DNA of 5,729 bases from Bacteroidales bacterium (lineage in GTDB: Bacteria; Bacteroidota; Bacteroidia; Bacteroidales; GCA-2748055): NCBI GenBank assembly GCA_029934875.1, contig JAOZLK010000318.1:1-5729 (forward strand). The letters are read 5' to 3'. Below are positions 1-5,729 of this stretch, one piece after another; position 1 is the stretch's first letter; each line of letters starts with the position of its first letter. Under the pieces are notes generated by a model. The model had not been told where the DNA came from and searched no databases. It saw only the letters and a list, made by a program, of their open reading frames with translations. The position numbers and the translations under genes are program-made.

Positions 1-1029
1 GAAATCACTAAGGATCCACTGGGCAAAATGATCTGCATCCTCTACAGGGAGTTTAACCACCGTGTAGAAAGCTCCCTTGGGTGTGGGGCAAATAACCCCG
101 GGGATTTCATTCAGGGCCCCCACCAGGAAGTTGCGTCGCTGGATATACTCTTCATATACCTCCTTAAAATAGGAAGGAGGCGTATCCAGTGCTGCTTCAC
201 CGGCCACCTGTCCGTATGAGGGTGGACTGAGCCTTGCCTGGGCAAATTTAAGGGCAGTGGAAATCACCGCCTTATTTTTTGAAACCAGGGTTCCCACACG
301 CACACCACACATGTTATAACGCTTCGATACAGAATCAAACATCACCACGTGCTCTTCCAAACCCTTCAGGTTCATGGCCGGAAAGTGAGTCTCCCCATCA
401 TAGCAGAATTCCCTGTATACCTCATCCGAGAAAAGGTAGAGATCATGCTTCTTTACGATTTTCCCCAGCATCTCCAACTCCTTCTTCGAGTAAAGGTAGC
501 CAGTGGGATTATTGGGGTTGCATATGAGGATCCCCCTGGTCTTTGGGGTAATCACTTTTTCAAACTCCTCGATGGGGGGAAGGGCGAATCCATTTTCGAT
601 TCCCGAGGTAATGGGAACCACCGTAACCCCCGCTGCCACCGAGAATCCATTGTAGTTGGCATAGAAGGGCTCCGGAACAATGAGCTCTTCACCTGGGTTA
701 ATGGTCGACATCAGCGCAAAGGTGATTGCTTCCGATCCTCCTGTGGTTACCAGCATCTCGGTGTGGTCCACATCGATCCCGATTCCCTGGTAGAATGTTG
801 CCAGCTTGCGGCGGTAGCTTTCATTTCCGGCCGAGTGACTGTACTCAATCACTTCTTCATCCATGTTTTTCACAGCCTCCCTTGCCACTTCCGGTGTCTT
901 GATGTCGGGCTGACCGATATTGAGGTGATAAACTTTTCTTCCCTTTTTTTTGGCCTCCTCGGCATAGGGAACCAGTCTCCTGATGGGAGAGGCTGGCATT
1001 TGTTCTCCTTTTTTTGAAATTTCTGGCAT
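1..1029 (-). CDS. PLP-dependent class I/II aminotransferase (aspartate-aminotransferase-like), C-terminus cut off by window edge
   Basis: Fold-type I aminotransferase, a cytoplasmic PLP enzyme moving an amino group between an amino acid and a 2-oxo acid; the substrate cannot be fixed from this fragment. 343 residues are visible with no stop. Family hallmarks in order: NIGQPD near residues 37-42, GGSEA at 97-101 (cofactor phosphate region), NPNNPTG at 171-177, SDEVY at 201-205 (Asp202 should contact the PLP ring nitrogen), and SVSKRYNMCGVRVG at 233-246, with Lys236 the expected Schiff-base lysine and Arg244 eight residues on, as in AspAT enzymes. Relatives run to about 390-400 residues, so roughly 50 are missing, including the usual substrate-carboxylate arginine. 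The ATG at 1029 is chosen because Bacteroidales relatives, as I recall them, share the MPxIS...MPASPIR N-terminus; it lies 2 nt after the DUF1573 stop and has no clear ribosome-binding site. An internal ATG at 999, preceded by AAGGAG, is the alternative start. Family call firm, substrate unknown. Confidence 0.93.
   Translation of the reverse strand, partial: MPEISKKGEQMPASPIRRLVPYAEEAKKKGRKVYHLNIGQPDIKTPEVAREAVKNMDEEVIEYSHSAGNESYRRKLATFYQGIGIDVDHTEMLVTTGGSEAITFALMSTINPGEELIVPEPFYANYNGFSVAAGVTVVPITSGIENGFALPPIEEFEKVITPKTRGILICNPNNPTGYLYSKKELEMLGKIVKKHDLYLFSDEVYREFCYDGETHFPAMNLKGLEEHVVMFDSVSKRYNMCGVRVGTLVSKNKAVISTALKFAQARLSPPSYGQVAGEAALDTPPSYFKEVYEEYIQRRNFLVGALNEIPGVICPTPKGAFYTVVKLPVEDADHFAQWILSDF
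1005..1010 (-). promoter_or_regulatory. Shine-Dalgarno-like AAGGAG before the second ATG of the aminotransferase
   Basis: On the minus strand AAGGAG is followed by 5 nt and then the internal ATG at 999-997 (codon 11 of the longer form). The spacing is good for ribosome binding, and the upstream ATG at 1029 has nothing comparable. It could define a shorter protein starting at MPASPIR. However, the extra ten residues resemble the N-terminus of relatives and Bacteroidota often initiate without a Shine-Dalgarno, so the site may be only Lys-Gly-Glu codons in a purine-rich stretch. Confidence 0.35.
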
Positions 1030-1031
1030 GA

Positions 1032-1442
1032 TTATTCTTGGTTTTCGATGACTTTTCCTTTAATCTGTAATTTTACCGGCGAGTTGGTAGCACTTGAGTA
1101 GACATAAAGAGATTTGAAAAAAGTGCCTGCCTGGGCGGTATTGTATTTTACTGTGATTTCACCTGTTGCTTCTGCATCGATGGGCTCTCTGGGCCACGCC
1201 GGAACTGTACACCCGCATGTGGAACGCACCCGGTTGATCACGAAGGGCTCACTTCCAATGTTCTTAAAAGCAAAGGTCCAGCTGCCATCCCCATCTTCGG
1301 GAATCTCACCATAGTCGTGCAGCACCTCATCAAACCAGATTTCCACTCCCTGTCCTTTTGCTTTCTGCTCCGGGTTTTCATTGCATCCTCCTGCGCTTAA
1401 AAAGGCAAGGATGCCAATGCATATAATCCATGAGATTCTCAT
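1032..1442 (-). CDS. DUF1573 domain lipoprotein
   Basis: Predicted lipoprotein of 136 residues with a DUF1573 domain, a family common in Bacteroidota whose biochemical role I do not know. Residues 1-20 form a signal peptide: Arg2, a hydrophobic stretch over about 5-16, then LSAGGC with Cys20 as the expected lipidated residue (the lipobox AGGC is slightly loose). The mature part has the family pattern: HDYGEI near 42-47, FKNIGSEPFVI near 59-69, and STCGCTVPAW at 74-83 followed by EPI, then GEITVKY at 94-100; Cys76 and Cys78 make the CGC signature. The fold is expected to be an Ig-like beta sandwich outside the cytoplasm. The start at 1442 is chosen because AGAGGAG lies just upstream and the signal peptide begins there; the reading frame stays open upstream to 1727, but that part would run antisense through the neighbouring flavoprotein gene. 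The stop is 2 nt before the aminotransferase ATG, so the two are probably co-transcribed. Confidence 0.9.
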   Translation of the reverse strand: MRISWIICIGILAFLSAGGCNENPEQKAKGQGVEIWFDEVLHDYGEIPEDGDGSWTFAFKNIGSEPFVINRVRSTCGCTVPAWPREPIDAEATGEITVKYNTAQAGTFFKSLYVYSSATNSPVKLQIKGKVIENQE

Positions 1443-1446
1443 ATTT

Positions 1447-1452
1447 CTCCTC
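1447..1452 (-). promoter_or_regulatory. Ribosome-binding site of the DUF1573 lipoprotein gene
   Basis: The minus strand reads GAGGAG followed by AAAT and the ATG at 1442-1440. It is the strongest Shine-Dalgarno match at a gene start in the window. It fixes the start at the signal peptide rather than at any upstream Met in the open frame. Confidence 0.7.
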
Positions 1453-1461
1453 TTAGAAAAA

Positions 1462-1469
1462 CAAAAGTA
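1462..1469 (-). promoter_or_regulatory. Bacteroidota-type -7 promoter box for the DUF1573-aminotransferase unit
   Basis: The minus strand reads TACTTTTG, a perfect match to the Bacteroidota -7 consensus TAnnTTTG. It lies 19 nt before the ATG at 1442, implying a start of transcription near 1456-1458 and a very short leader that still contains the GAGGAG site. No good -33 TTTG/TTG element is seen at the usual distance; TTCTG on the minus strand (1490-1486) is the nearest weak candidate and is a few bases too close. Confidence 0.5.
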
Positions 1470-1510
1470 CTGCATTTTCACGAAGCAGAATATGATAAAG
1501 AGCATTTCCT

Positions 1511-1524
1511 TTCTGAATCCAGAA
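1511..1524. promoter_or_regulatory. Short inverted repeat, possible operator, in the divergent promoter region
   Basis: TTCTG-AATC-CAGAA forms a perfect 5-bp inverted repeat with a 4-nt centre, ending 4 nt before the plus-strand -7 box. It lies between the -33 and -7 zones of the flavoprotein promoter, where a bound repressor would block it. A third copy of CAGAA at 1486-1490 sits nearer the minus-strand promoter. Arms this short can arise by chance, so this is only a candidate. Confidence 0.25.
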
Positions 1525-1528
1525 TCCT

Positions 1529-1536
1529 TACATTTG
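1529..1536 (+). promoter_or_regulatory. Bacteroidota-type -7 promoter box for the flavoprotein gene
   Basis: TACATTTG matches TAnnTTTG exactly. It lies 38 nt before the ATG at 1575, giving an expected transcription start near 1541-1543 and a leader of about 33 nt. A near-match -33 element, TTTC at 1505-1508, lies 20 nt upstream. It is back to back with the minus-strand -7 box about 60 nt away, so the two transcripts would not overlap. Confidence 0.5.
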
Positions 1537-1574
1537 ATTACAGCCACCAAAAGCAAAATCCTAAGACCGGAAGA

Positions 1575-2048
1575 ATGAGAAAGACCAGGCTGGAAATTAA
1601 GGATCAAAAAATCCTTGAGGAGATATTGGCAGGAGCCATCATTTGCAGGGTGGCTATGATGGATGGGGAATTGCCTTACATTGTACCCTTTAATTATGGA
1701 TACAGGGATGGATGCATTTACATCCATTCGGCCCCGGAAGGCAAGAAGATCGACCTGATCGGGAAGAATAAGCAGGTGTGCTTCGAAGTAGAGGATGAGA
1801 TAGAGATCGAAGAAGGCAAGCAGGCCTGTAGCTGGACCACCAGCTACCGTTCAATAGTGGGTTATGGCAGCATCGAGATCCTGACAGATGACCAGAGTAA
1901 ACAGGAGGGCCTTGAGATCATCATGGCCCAGCACGGGGCCCCGAATCTGCTTGAATTCAATGCAAAGAACCTGGAGAGGATGGTGATACTGAAACTAACT
2001 ATATCCTCCCTAAGCGGAAAGCAGTCCTCTAACTGGAATAAGCCCTGA
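1575..2048 (+). CDS. Pyridoxamine 5'-phosphate oxidase-like flavin-binding protein (NimA-like group)
   Basis: Cytoplasmic protein of 157 residues of the split-barrel, FMN-binding superfamily, in the branch containing the nitroimidazole-resistance (Nim) proteins (Pyridox_ox_2 type). The family pattern is clear: CRVAMMDGELPYIVPFNYGY over residues 24-43, then DGCIYIHSAPEGKKIDLI over about 45-62, QVCFEVE near 67-73, SIVGYGSIEIL over about 93-103, and a closing LKLTISSLSGK. The HSA...GKK segment, with His51, corresponds to the flavin/ligand region of Nim proteins. Length is normal. ATG at 1575 follows a weak purine stretch, GGAAGA; no other Met gives the complete first strand. The gene is alone on its strand, with the DUF1573 unit diverging upstream and the efflux operon converging downstream 4 nt away. 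Many such chromosomal proteins have no known substrate, so nitroimidazole reduction or resistance is only a possibility. Family call firm, function open. Confidence 0.9.
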   Translation: MRKTRLEIKDQKILEEILAGAIICRVAMMDGELPYIVPFNYGYRDGCIYIHSAPEGKKIDLIGKNKQVCFEVEDEIEIEEGKQACSWTTSYRSIVGYGSIEILTDDQSKQEGLEIIMAQHGAPNLLEFNAKNLERMVILKLTISSLSGKQSSNWNKP

Positions 2049-2052
2049 AACT

Positions 2053-2346
2053 CTAATAAGCAGCTTCAATATTCCATACAAAAGCGCGGATACCCACGTC
2101 CTTGTTTTCTTCATCCAGGCGACGAACACCAACCAGGACAGCGTCGATGCTTTCATCCTCCATAACAGCCATCCTGGCCATATTCTGTTCCGGCCAGGTA
2201 TGGGTGTTCATATGAGGGGGGCCATCCACGCTGCCCCGGCCTGTAAGGTCGGTCCAGCGTGTAAATCCCTTGATCTTAAGTTTCTCGAACAGGTATTCTA
2301 CCTTTTCGGTATGTGCCTGGTTATATACGATAAATACTGCTTTCAT
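2053..2346 (-). CDS. PG0541-like, RND-transporter-associated small protein with PII-like pattern
   Basis: Protein of 97 residues without signal peptide or membrane segment, so cytoplasmic. It resembles the small protein encoded behind an RND permease in Porphyromonas gingivalis (PG0541 type, transporter-associated; recalled, not searched). The order of elements recalls PII signal proteins: strand MKAVFIVYN (1-9), helix around 13-25, then KGFTRWTDLTGRGSVDG (26-42), which parallels the PII stretch GMTVTEVKGFGRQKG, and IDAVLVGVRRL (67-77) with a final strand GIRAFVWNIEAA (85-96), which parallels the C-terminal half of PII. Between them, at the T-loop position, is PPHMNTHTWPEQN (43-55) with His45 and His49. 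The ATG is 2 nt after the permease stop, with no Shine-Dalgarno, so translation is probably coupled. Inferred role: senses a ligand or metal and adjusts the pump. No function is proven by the sequence. Confidence 0.85.
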   Translation of the reverse strand: MKAVFIVYNQAHTEKVEYLFEKLKIKGFTRWTDLTGRGSVDGPPHMNTHTWPEQNMARMAVMEDESIDAVLVGVRRLDEENKDVGIRAFVWNIEAAY

Positions 2347-2348
2347 GG

Positions 2349-5300
2349 CTATATATTTTCGGCCAGGGCTTCCTCCTGTCCATTCATAAAATCATACTTG
2401 ACTTTTTTTGTCCGCTTCTCACTTCTTCTGAGCATTATGTGGTATACCACCGGTATAAGTACCAGTGTTACGATGGTGGAGAAGATAAGGCCTCCGATCA
2501 CTGCAATCCCCATGGGACTCCAGATTTCCGATCCGGATCCGGTGCTCATGGCCAGAGGAAGCATCCCAAGAATGGTGGTCAGGGAGGTCATCAATACAGG
2601 ACGAAGCCTGGATTTTCCCGACACTACGATGGCGTCAGACAGGTTCAGTCCACGTTCACGCTGCAGGTTTATGTAGTCTACCAGTACAATGGCATTTTTC
2701 ACCACGATTCCAACAAGCATCACGCCACCTACCATGGATATTACACTCATGGTGGTTCCTGTAACCAGGTGGGCCATGATTACCCCGGTGAATGCAAAGG
2801 GAATGGAGAACATGATTATGAAGGGCATTCTCATGGATTCGAACTGACTGGCCATTACCAGGTAGGTGAGTACCAGGCTGAGAAGTAAGAGGAGCATCAG
2901 GTCCTTCATGGAATCCTGCATATCCTGCACTGCCCCTCCCATCTGGATGCTCACATCTGATGGGACCTCCATGGCATCTATTTTAGTCTGTATTTCCGCG
3001 GCCATCTTATTCAAAGGAACTTTGTATGGAGTGATAGACACTGTAACTATTCTTTCCCGGTTCTTACGTTCGATGTTGGGAGGCGACCAGTCCTCTTCGA
3101 TCTCTGCCACTTCACCCAGTCTGATCACCTGCTTATTTATATTAACAAGGGCGATGTCGTTGAGCTTGGAGAGGGAATTACGTTCCTCTTCCATGAAACG
3201 CAGTACAATATCGTATTCATCACCTTCCTCGCGGTAGCGACTCAGGTAGGGGCCTTCCACCCTGTTGCGAACGGCATTGGCCATACTATAAGTATTGAGA
3301 CCATGCTGGGCCATTTTCTCCCTGTCAGGAATGATTTGGAGCTGAGGTTTTGATGGGTCCCGGCTTACATTGATGTTGCTTGCACCCTGGATTGATTTTA
3401 CACTGTCGGCCAAAGCATTGGCAAGTATTGAAGTGGCGTCAAAATCGTAACCGTAGATCTCCACCACCACATTGTTTTCGGTGGTGCCTCCCATGCCGCC
3501 ATTGGGGACCACATCCACATTGACAATTTCGGGAATGGTCGCAAGAAATTCCCTTAGGGCATTGGCCAGGTCCCAAACATCGCGCTCCCTGGTTTCGATG
3601 TCGGTGAGGGTGAAGTTGATGTTGATCCGGTGAGATCCCGATTCCATAAAGAGAGACATAATCCCCCCCTGGTCGTCCGATCCGGAAGAGGTGTAATAGA
3701 ATTTGGCTTCCGGCATTTTTTCTGCAATAAATGCATCCACCTTGCGCGCCACCTTGGTCGTTTCATCCACCCGGAGACCGGTTTGCAGTTCAATGGCTGC
3801 TGTCATGGATCCCTGGTCAGCTTCAGGCATAAACTCAAATCCCATTCCACCCGCCATCATCAATGATCCAATGAAAATGGCAAAGGCGATGATCAAGGTC
3901 CCCCATCTGAAGCGAAGGGCTACTTTAAGAGACCTCTCATAGAAATTATCCAGCCGGTCGAGAAAACGTCCGATGGTATTGTCGTAACTGTTCTTACGAA
4001 CCTTTTTGGGTTTCTTTCGCAGCCTCATCATCTTGGAAGCCAGCATGGGAGTGAGAGTGATGGCGCTTATTGTAGAAGTTACTACAGTGATGGAGACAAT
4101 GTATCCCAGGGGTCGGAAAAGTTCACCTGTCATCCCTCCAATCAGGGTCAGCGGCAGGAATACCGCTACCACGGTGAGAGTAGTTACAATCACAGCCAAC
4201 CAAACCTCGTTGGTTGCATAAATGGCTGCTTCCCTGGGCTGGCTTCCCCGCTCCACGTGTTTGGTGATATTCTCCAATACCACAATGGCATCATCCACCA
4301 CCATGCCGATTGCAATGGATAGCGATGACAGGGCAATGATATTGATAGAACTCCCGGAAATGTAGAGATAGATAAATGAGACAATGAGAGATATGGGAAT
4401 GGTGAGGATTACGATAAATGTTGCCCTCCATCGACCCAGGAAGAAGAGAACCACCAGGATCACCGCAAAGCCGGCATACATCAGGGTGGAAGACAGGTTA
4501 TTGATGGAGTCGGAAATAAATTCTGAGGAATCGAAGAAGGTAATAATCTCTACATCCTCCGGAAGTGATTCCATGAGCTCCGGCATGGCCGCCTGGATAT
4601 CCTGGCATACCTGCACGGTGTTGGCACCCGATTGCTTCTGGATGATAATCCGCATTCCGGTTTTGCCATTCAGCCGCTCATCCAGGGAGACATCCCGAAG
4701 GGTGTCCTTTATGCTAGCCACATCCCTCAGATAAATGGTTTGCCCCTTAAAACTGGCCAGCACAATGTTATCAAGAACATCGCTGGAAGGGAATTCCCCT
4801 TTAATTCTTAAGGGATAATCCATCAGTCCCATTTCGATGTTCCCGGCAGGAAGGTTCAGGTTCTCTGAATTCAGTACACCTGCAATCATCTCCACGGTGA
4901 GATTGTAGGATTCCATTTTTCGCGGGTCAATGTCAATCTGGATCTCCCTCCCGGGGGCCCCCATAAGTCCAACAGAACCAACCCCGTCGATACGGTTCAG
5001 GGTATTCACAATTTTTTCGTCCAGTATCTTGGCGATGGCGGGGAAACTCTCCTCGGCTGTAACCCCGTAGAACAGAACGGGCATAGCACTTGAACTGAAT
5101 TTGAACAGGGCTGGTTTATCTACCTCCTCTGGCAAAAATTGCTCTGCAAAACTGATGGCATCCCGCATTTCGTTAGATGCTTCATCCAGGTTGGTGCCCC
5201 ATTCGAATTCACATACCACGATAGACATATTGTCGCGGGATGTGGATGTAATGTTCTTCAGGTTTCCCACCGAGTTCAGATTGTCTTCAATGGTACGCGT

Positions 5301-5489
5301 AACATTGGTCTCAATATCGGCAGCACTTGCACCCGCGTAGGTGGTGATCACCGAAATGGCCGGGAAATCGATGTCAGGGTAGAAATCGATGGGCAACTTG
5401 TTCAGGGAGTAAAATCCCATGACAAGCAATGCCACAAAGATCATGATTGTTGTGATCGGTCGTTTGACCGCGTTTCCGTAGATGCTCAT
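2349..5489 (-). CDS. RND efflux transporter permease subunit, AcrB-like (HAE family)
   Basis: Inner-membrane proton-driven exporter of 1046 residues, a normal full length for AcrB/MexB-like pumps, taking compounds from the periplasm or outer leaflet to an outer-membrane channel. The architecture is complete: TM1 about 12-29, first periplasmic porter/docking loop about 30-335, TM2-TM6 about 335-485, a basic cytoplasmic linker near 486-528, TM7 about 529-548, second periplasmic loop about 549-862, TM8-TM12 about 863-1017, and a charged tail. Proton-relay residues are kept: Asp399-Asp400 in GMVVDDAIVVLEN (AcrB D407/D408), Lys931 in VVKNAIVLVDY (K940), Arg961 in RLRP (R971) and Thr968 (T978). The Asp pair and Lys-Asn motif place it with drug/hydrophobe exporters rather than CusA-type metal exporters. 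The ATG at 5489 follows AAGGA by 4 nt and lies 19 nt after the adaptor stop. Substrate is unknown; loops alone do not reveal it. Confidence 0.96.
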   Translation of the reverse strand: MSIYGNAVKRPITTIMIFVALLVMGFYSLNKLPIDFYPDIDFPAISVITTYAGASAADIETNVTRTIEDNLNSVGNLKNITSTSRDNMSIVVCEFEWGTNLDEASNEMRDAISFAEQFLPEEVDKPALFKFSSSAMPVLFYGVTAEESFPAIAKILDEKIVNTLNRIDGVGSVGLMGAPGREIQIDIDPRKMESYNLTVEMIAGVLNSENLNLPAGNIEMGLMDYPLRIKGEFPSSDVLDNIVLASFKGQTIYLRDVASIKDTLRDVSLDERLNGKTGMRIIIQKQSGANTVQVCQDIQAAMPELMESLPEDVEIITFFDSSEFISDSINNLSSTLMYAGFAVILVVLFFLGRWRATFIVILTIPISLIVSFIYLYISGSSINIIALSSLSIAIGMVVDDAIVVLENITKHVERGSQPREAAIYATNEVWLAVIVTTLTVVAVFLPLTLIGGMTGELFRPLGYIVSITVVTSTISAITLTPMLASKMMRLRKKPKKVRKNSYDNTIGRFLDRLDNFYERSLKVALRFRWGTLIIAFAIFIGSLMMAGGMGFEFMPEADQGSMTAAIELQTGLRVDETTKVARKVDAFIAEKMPEAKFYYTSSGSDDQGGIMSLFMESGSHRININFTLTDIETRERDVWDLANALREFLATIPEIVNVDVVPNGGMGGTTENNVVVEIYGYDFDATSILANALADSVKSIQGASNINVSRDPSKPQLQIIPDREKMAQHGLNTYSMANAVRNRVEGPYLSRYREEGDEYDIVLRFMEEERNSLSKLNDIALVNINKQVIRLGEVAEIEEDWSPPNIERKNRERIVTVSITPYKVPLNKMAAEIQTKIDAMEVPSDVSIQMGGAVQDMQDSMKDLMLLLLLSLVLTYLVMASQFESMRMPFIIMFSIPFAFTGVIMAHLVTGTTMSVISMVGGVMLVGIVVKNAIVLVDYINLQRERGLNLSDAIVVSGKSRLRPVLMTSLTTILGMLPLAMSTGSGSEIWSPMGIAVIGGLIFSTIVTLVLIPVVYHIMLRRSEKRTKKVKYDFMNGQEEALAENI

Positions 5490-5492
5490 TTT

Positions 5493-5497
5493 TCCTT
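5493..5497 (-). promoter_or_regulatory. Ribosome-binding site of the RND permease gene
   Basis: The minus strand reads AAGGA, then AAA plus one more A, then the ATG at 5489. It lies in the 19-nt gap between adaptor stop and permease start and supports that start. No promoter-like box is seen in this gap, so the permease should be transcribed from upstream of the adaptor, outside the window. Confidence 0.55.
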
Positions 5498-5508
5498 GCT
5501 TTAATATA

Positions 5509-5729
5509 TTAGTCCGTCACCACGTTCACAGGAGCCCCGTTTTCCAGGTGGCTATGACCTGCAATAATCAGGCTCTCGCCTCCTTTAATCTGCGGAGAAG
5601 CAATCTCCAGCTGGTCATCCTGCCGGTTTAAAATGGAGACAGTCACTCTAAGGGCGCTTCCATTCTCGTTAAGCATCACATAACGCTCATTGGTTCCTGA
5701 TTGCTGAAGAACGGCAATGGCCGGTACAA
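5509..5729 (-). CDS. RND efflux periplasmic adaptor (membrane fusion protein), C-terminal fragment
   Basis: Only the last 72 residues are present; the rest lies beyond the right edge. They begin VPAIAVLQQSGTNERYVML and continue with a hydrophilic turn, LRVTVSIL, then SPQIKGGESLIIAGHSHLEN and end GAPVNVVTD before a TAA. This is the usual end of HlyD/AcrA-type adaptors: the VPxxAV strand and YV.. beta-hairpin of the membrane-proximal domain, then the IKxGExLIxxG turn, and a last xGxPVxVV strand. The adaptor would be anchored in the inner membrane (often by lipid in this family) and bridge permease and outer-membrane channel. Its position 19 nt ahead of the permease gene on the same strand supports the call. 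The frame was read directly from the sequence up to the window edge. Confidence 0.9.
   Translation of the reverse strand, partial: VPAIAVLQQSGTNERYVMLNENGSALRVTVSILNRQDDQLEIASPQIKGGESLIIAGHSHLENGAPVNVVTD

Noticed and set aside
943..951. In-frame A_AAA_AAG slippery heptamer with GAGGAG just upstream in the aminotransferase gene (minus strand, codons 24-29), possible programmed frameshift
   Set aside because: A -1 shift gives only about 28 further codons before a stop, the upstream purine stretch is closer than in dnaX, and I could not show a downstream stem-loop. A lysine-rich stretch explains it.
349..1017. Plus-strand open frame of 222 codons opposite the aminotransferase gene
   Set aside because: The minus strand here encodes a clear aminotransferase with all family motifs; the plus-strand translation has no recognisable domain and is a shadow frame.
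1443..1727. Upstream extension of the DUF1573 frame to a 231-residue protein
   Set aside because: A strong ribosome-binding site and signal peptide start at 1442; the extension would read antisense through the promoter region and the flavoprotein gene.
2037..2061. AATAAGC repeated at 2037-2043 and 2055-2061
   Set aside because: Two copies of a 7-mer in an AT-rich junction are likely chance; no third copy or symmetry supports an element.
2034..2076. Inverted repeat TGGAATA...TATTCCA spanning the convergent gene ends, considered as a bidirectional terminator
   Set aside because: The stem is only 7 bp and AT-rich, the loop is 29 nt, and no T-run follows on either strand.
5139..5504. Plus-strand open frames opposite the RND permease (for example 5139-5504, 4384-4734, 2866-3237 and 2200-2676)
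   Set aside because: All lie inside the permease gene (or, for the last, also the PII-like gene) on the other strand and show no family motifs; they are shadows of a strongly biased coding sequence.

Overview
The window looks like chromosomal DNA from a member of the Bacteroidota, most likely Bacteroidales or a relative. Three things suggest this: perfect TAnnTTTG promoter boxes in the one real intergenic region, the small protein behind the efflux permease that resembles the Porphyromonas PG0541 type, and the N-terminus and active-site wording of the aminotransferase. This assignment comes from recalled family features, not from a search. I see no rRNA, tRNA, CRISPR array, insertion sequence or phage gene.

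Layout. From the right edge leftwards on the minus strand runs an RND efflux operon: the C-terminal end of a periplasmic adaptor (5509-5729, cut by the window edge), a full inner-membrane permease of 1046 residues (2349-5489), and a 97-residue cytoplasmic protein (2053-2346) that starts 2 nt after the permease stop and has a PII-like pattern. A single plus-strand gene follows (1575-2048), encoding a small flavin-binding protein of the pyridoxamine-5'-phosphate-oxidase-like/NimA-like group. It meets the efflux operon tail to tail with only 4 nt between them. A 132-nt divergent promoter region (1443-1574) then separates it from a second minus-strand unit: a DUF1573 lipoprotein (1032-1442) followed after 2 nt by a class I/II PLP-dependent aminotransferase (1-1029, its C-terminus beyond the left edge).

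How they work together. The adaptor and permease should form a proton-driven tripartite pump with an outer-membrane TolC-like protein, which is not in the window; the small PII-like protein is a plausible regulator or partner of that pump. The DUF1573 lipoprotein and the aminotransferase are probably co-transcribed, but I cannot name a shared pathway. The flavoprotein stands alone under its own promoter. Coding density is very high and there is no gene-free stretch above 132 nt.

Nothing here is clearly a new system. The least characterised element is the PII-like protein coupled to the RND permease. The divergent promoter with a short inverted repeat and the terminator-poor convergent junction are smaller points.
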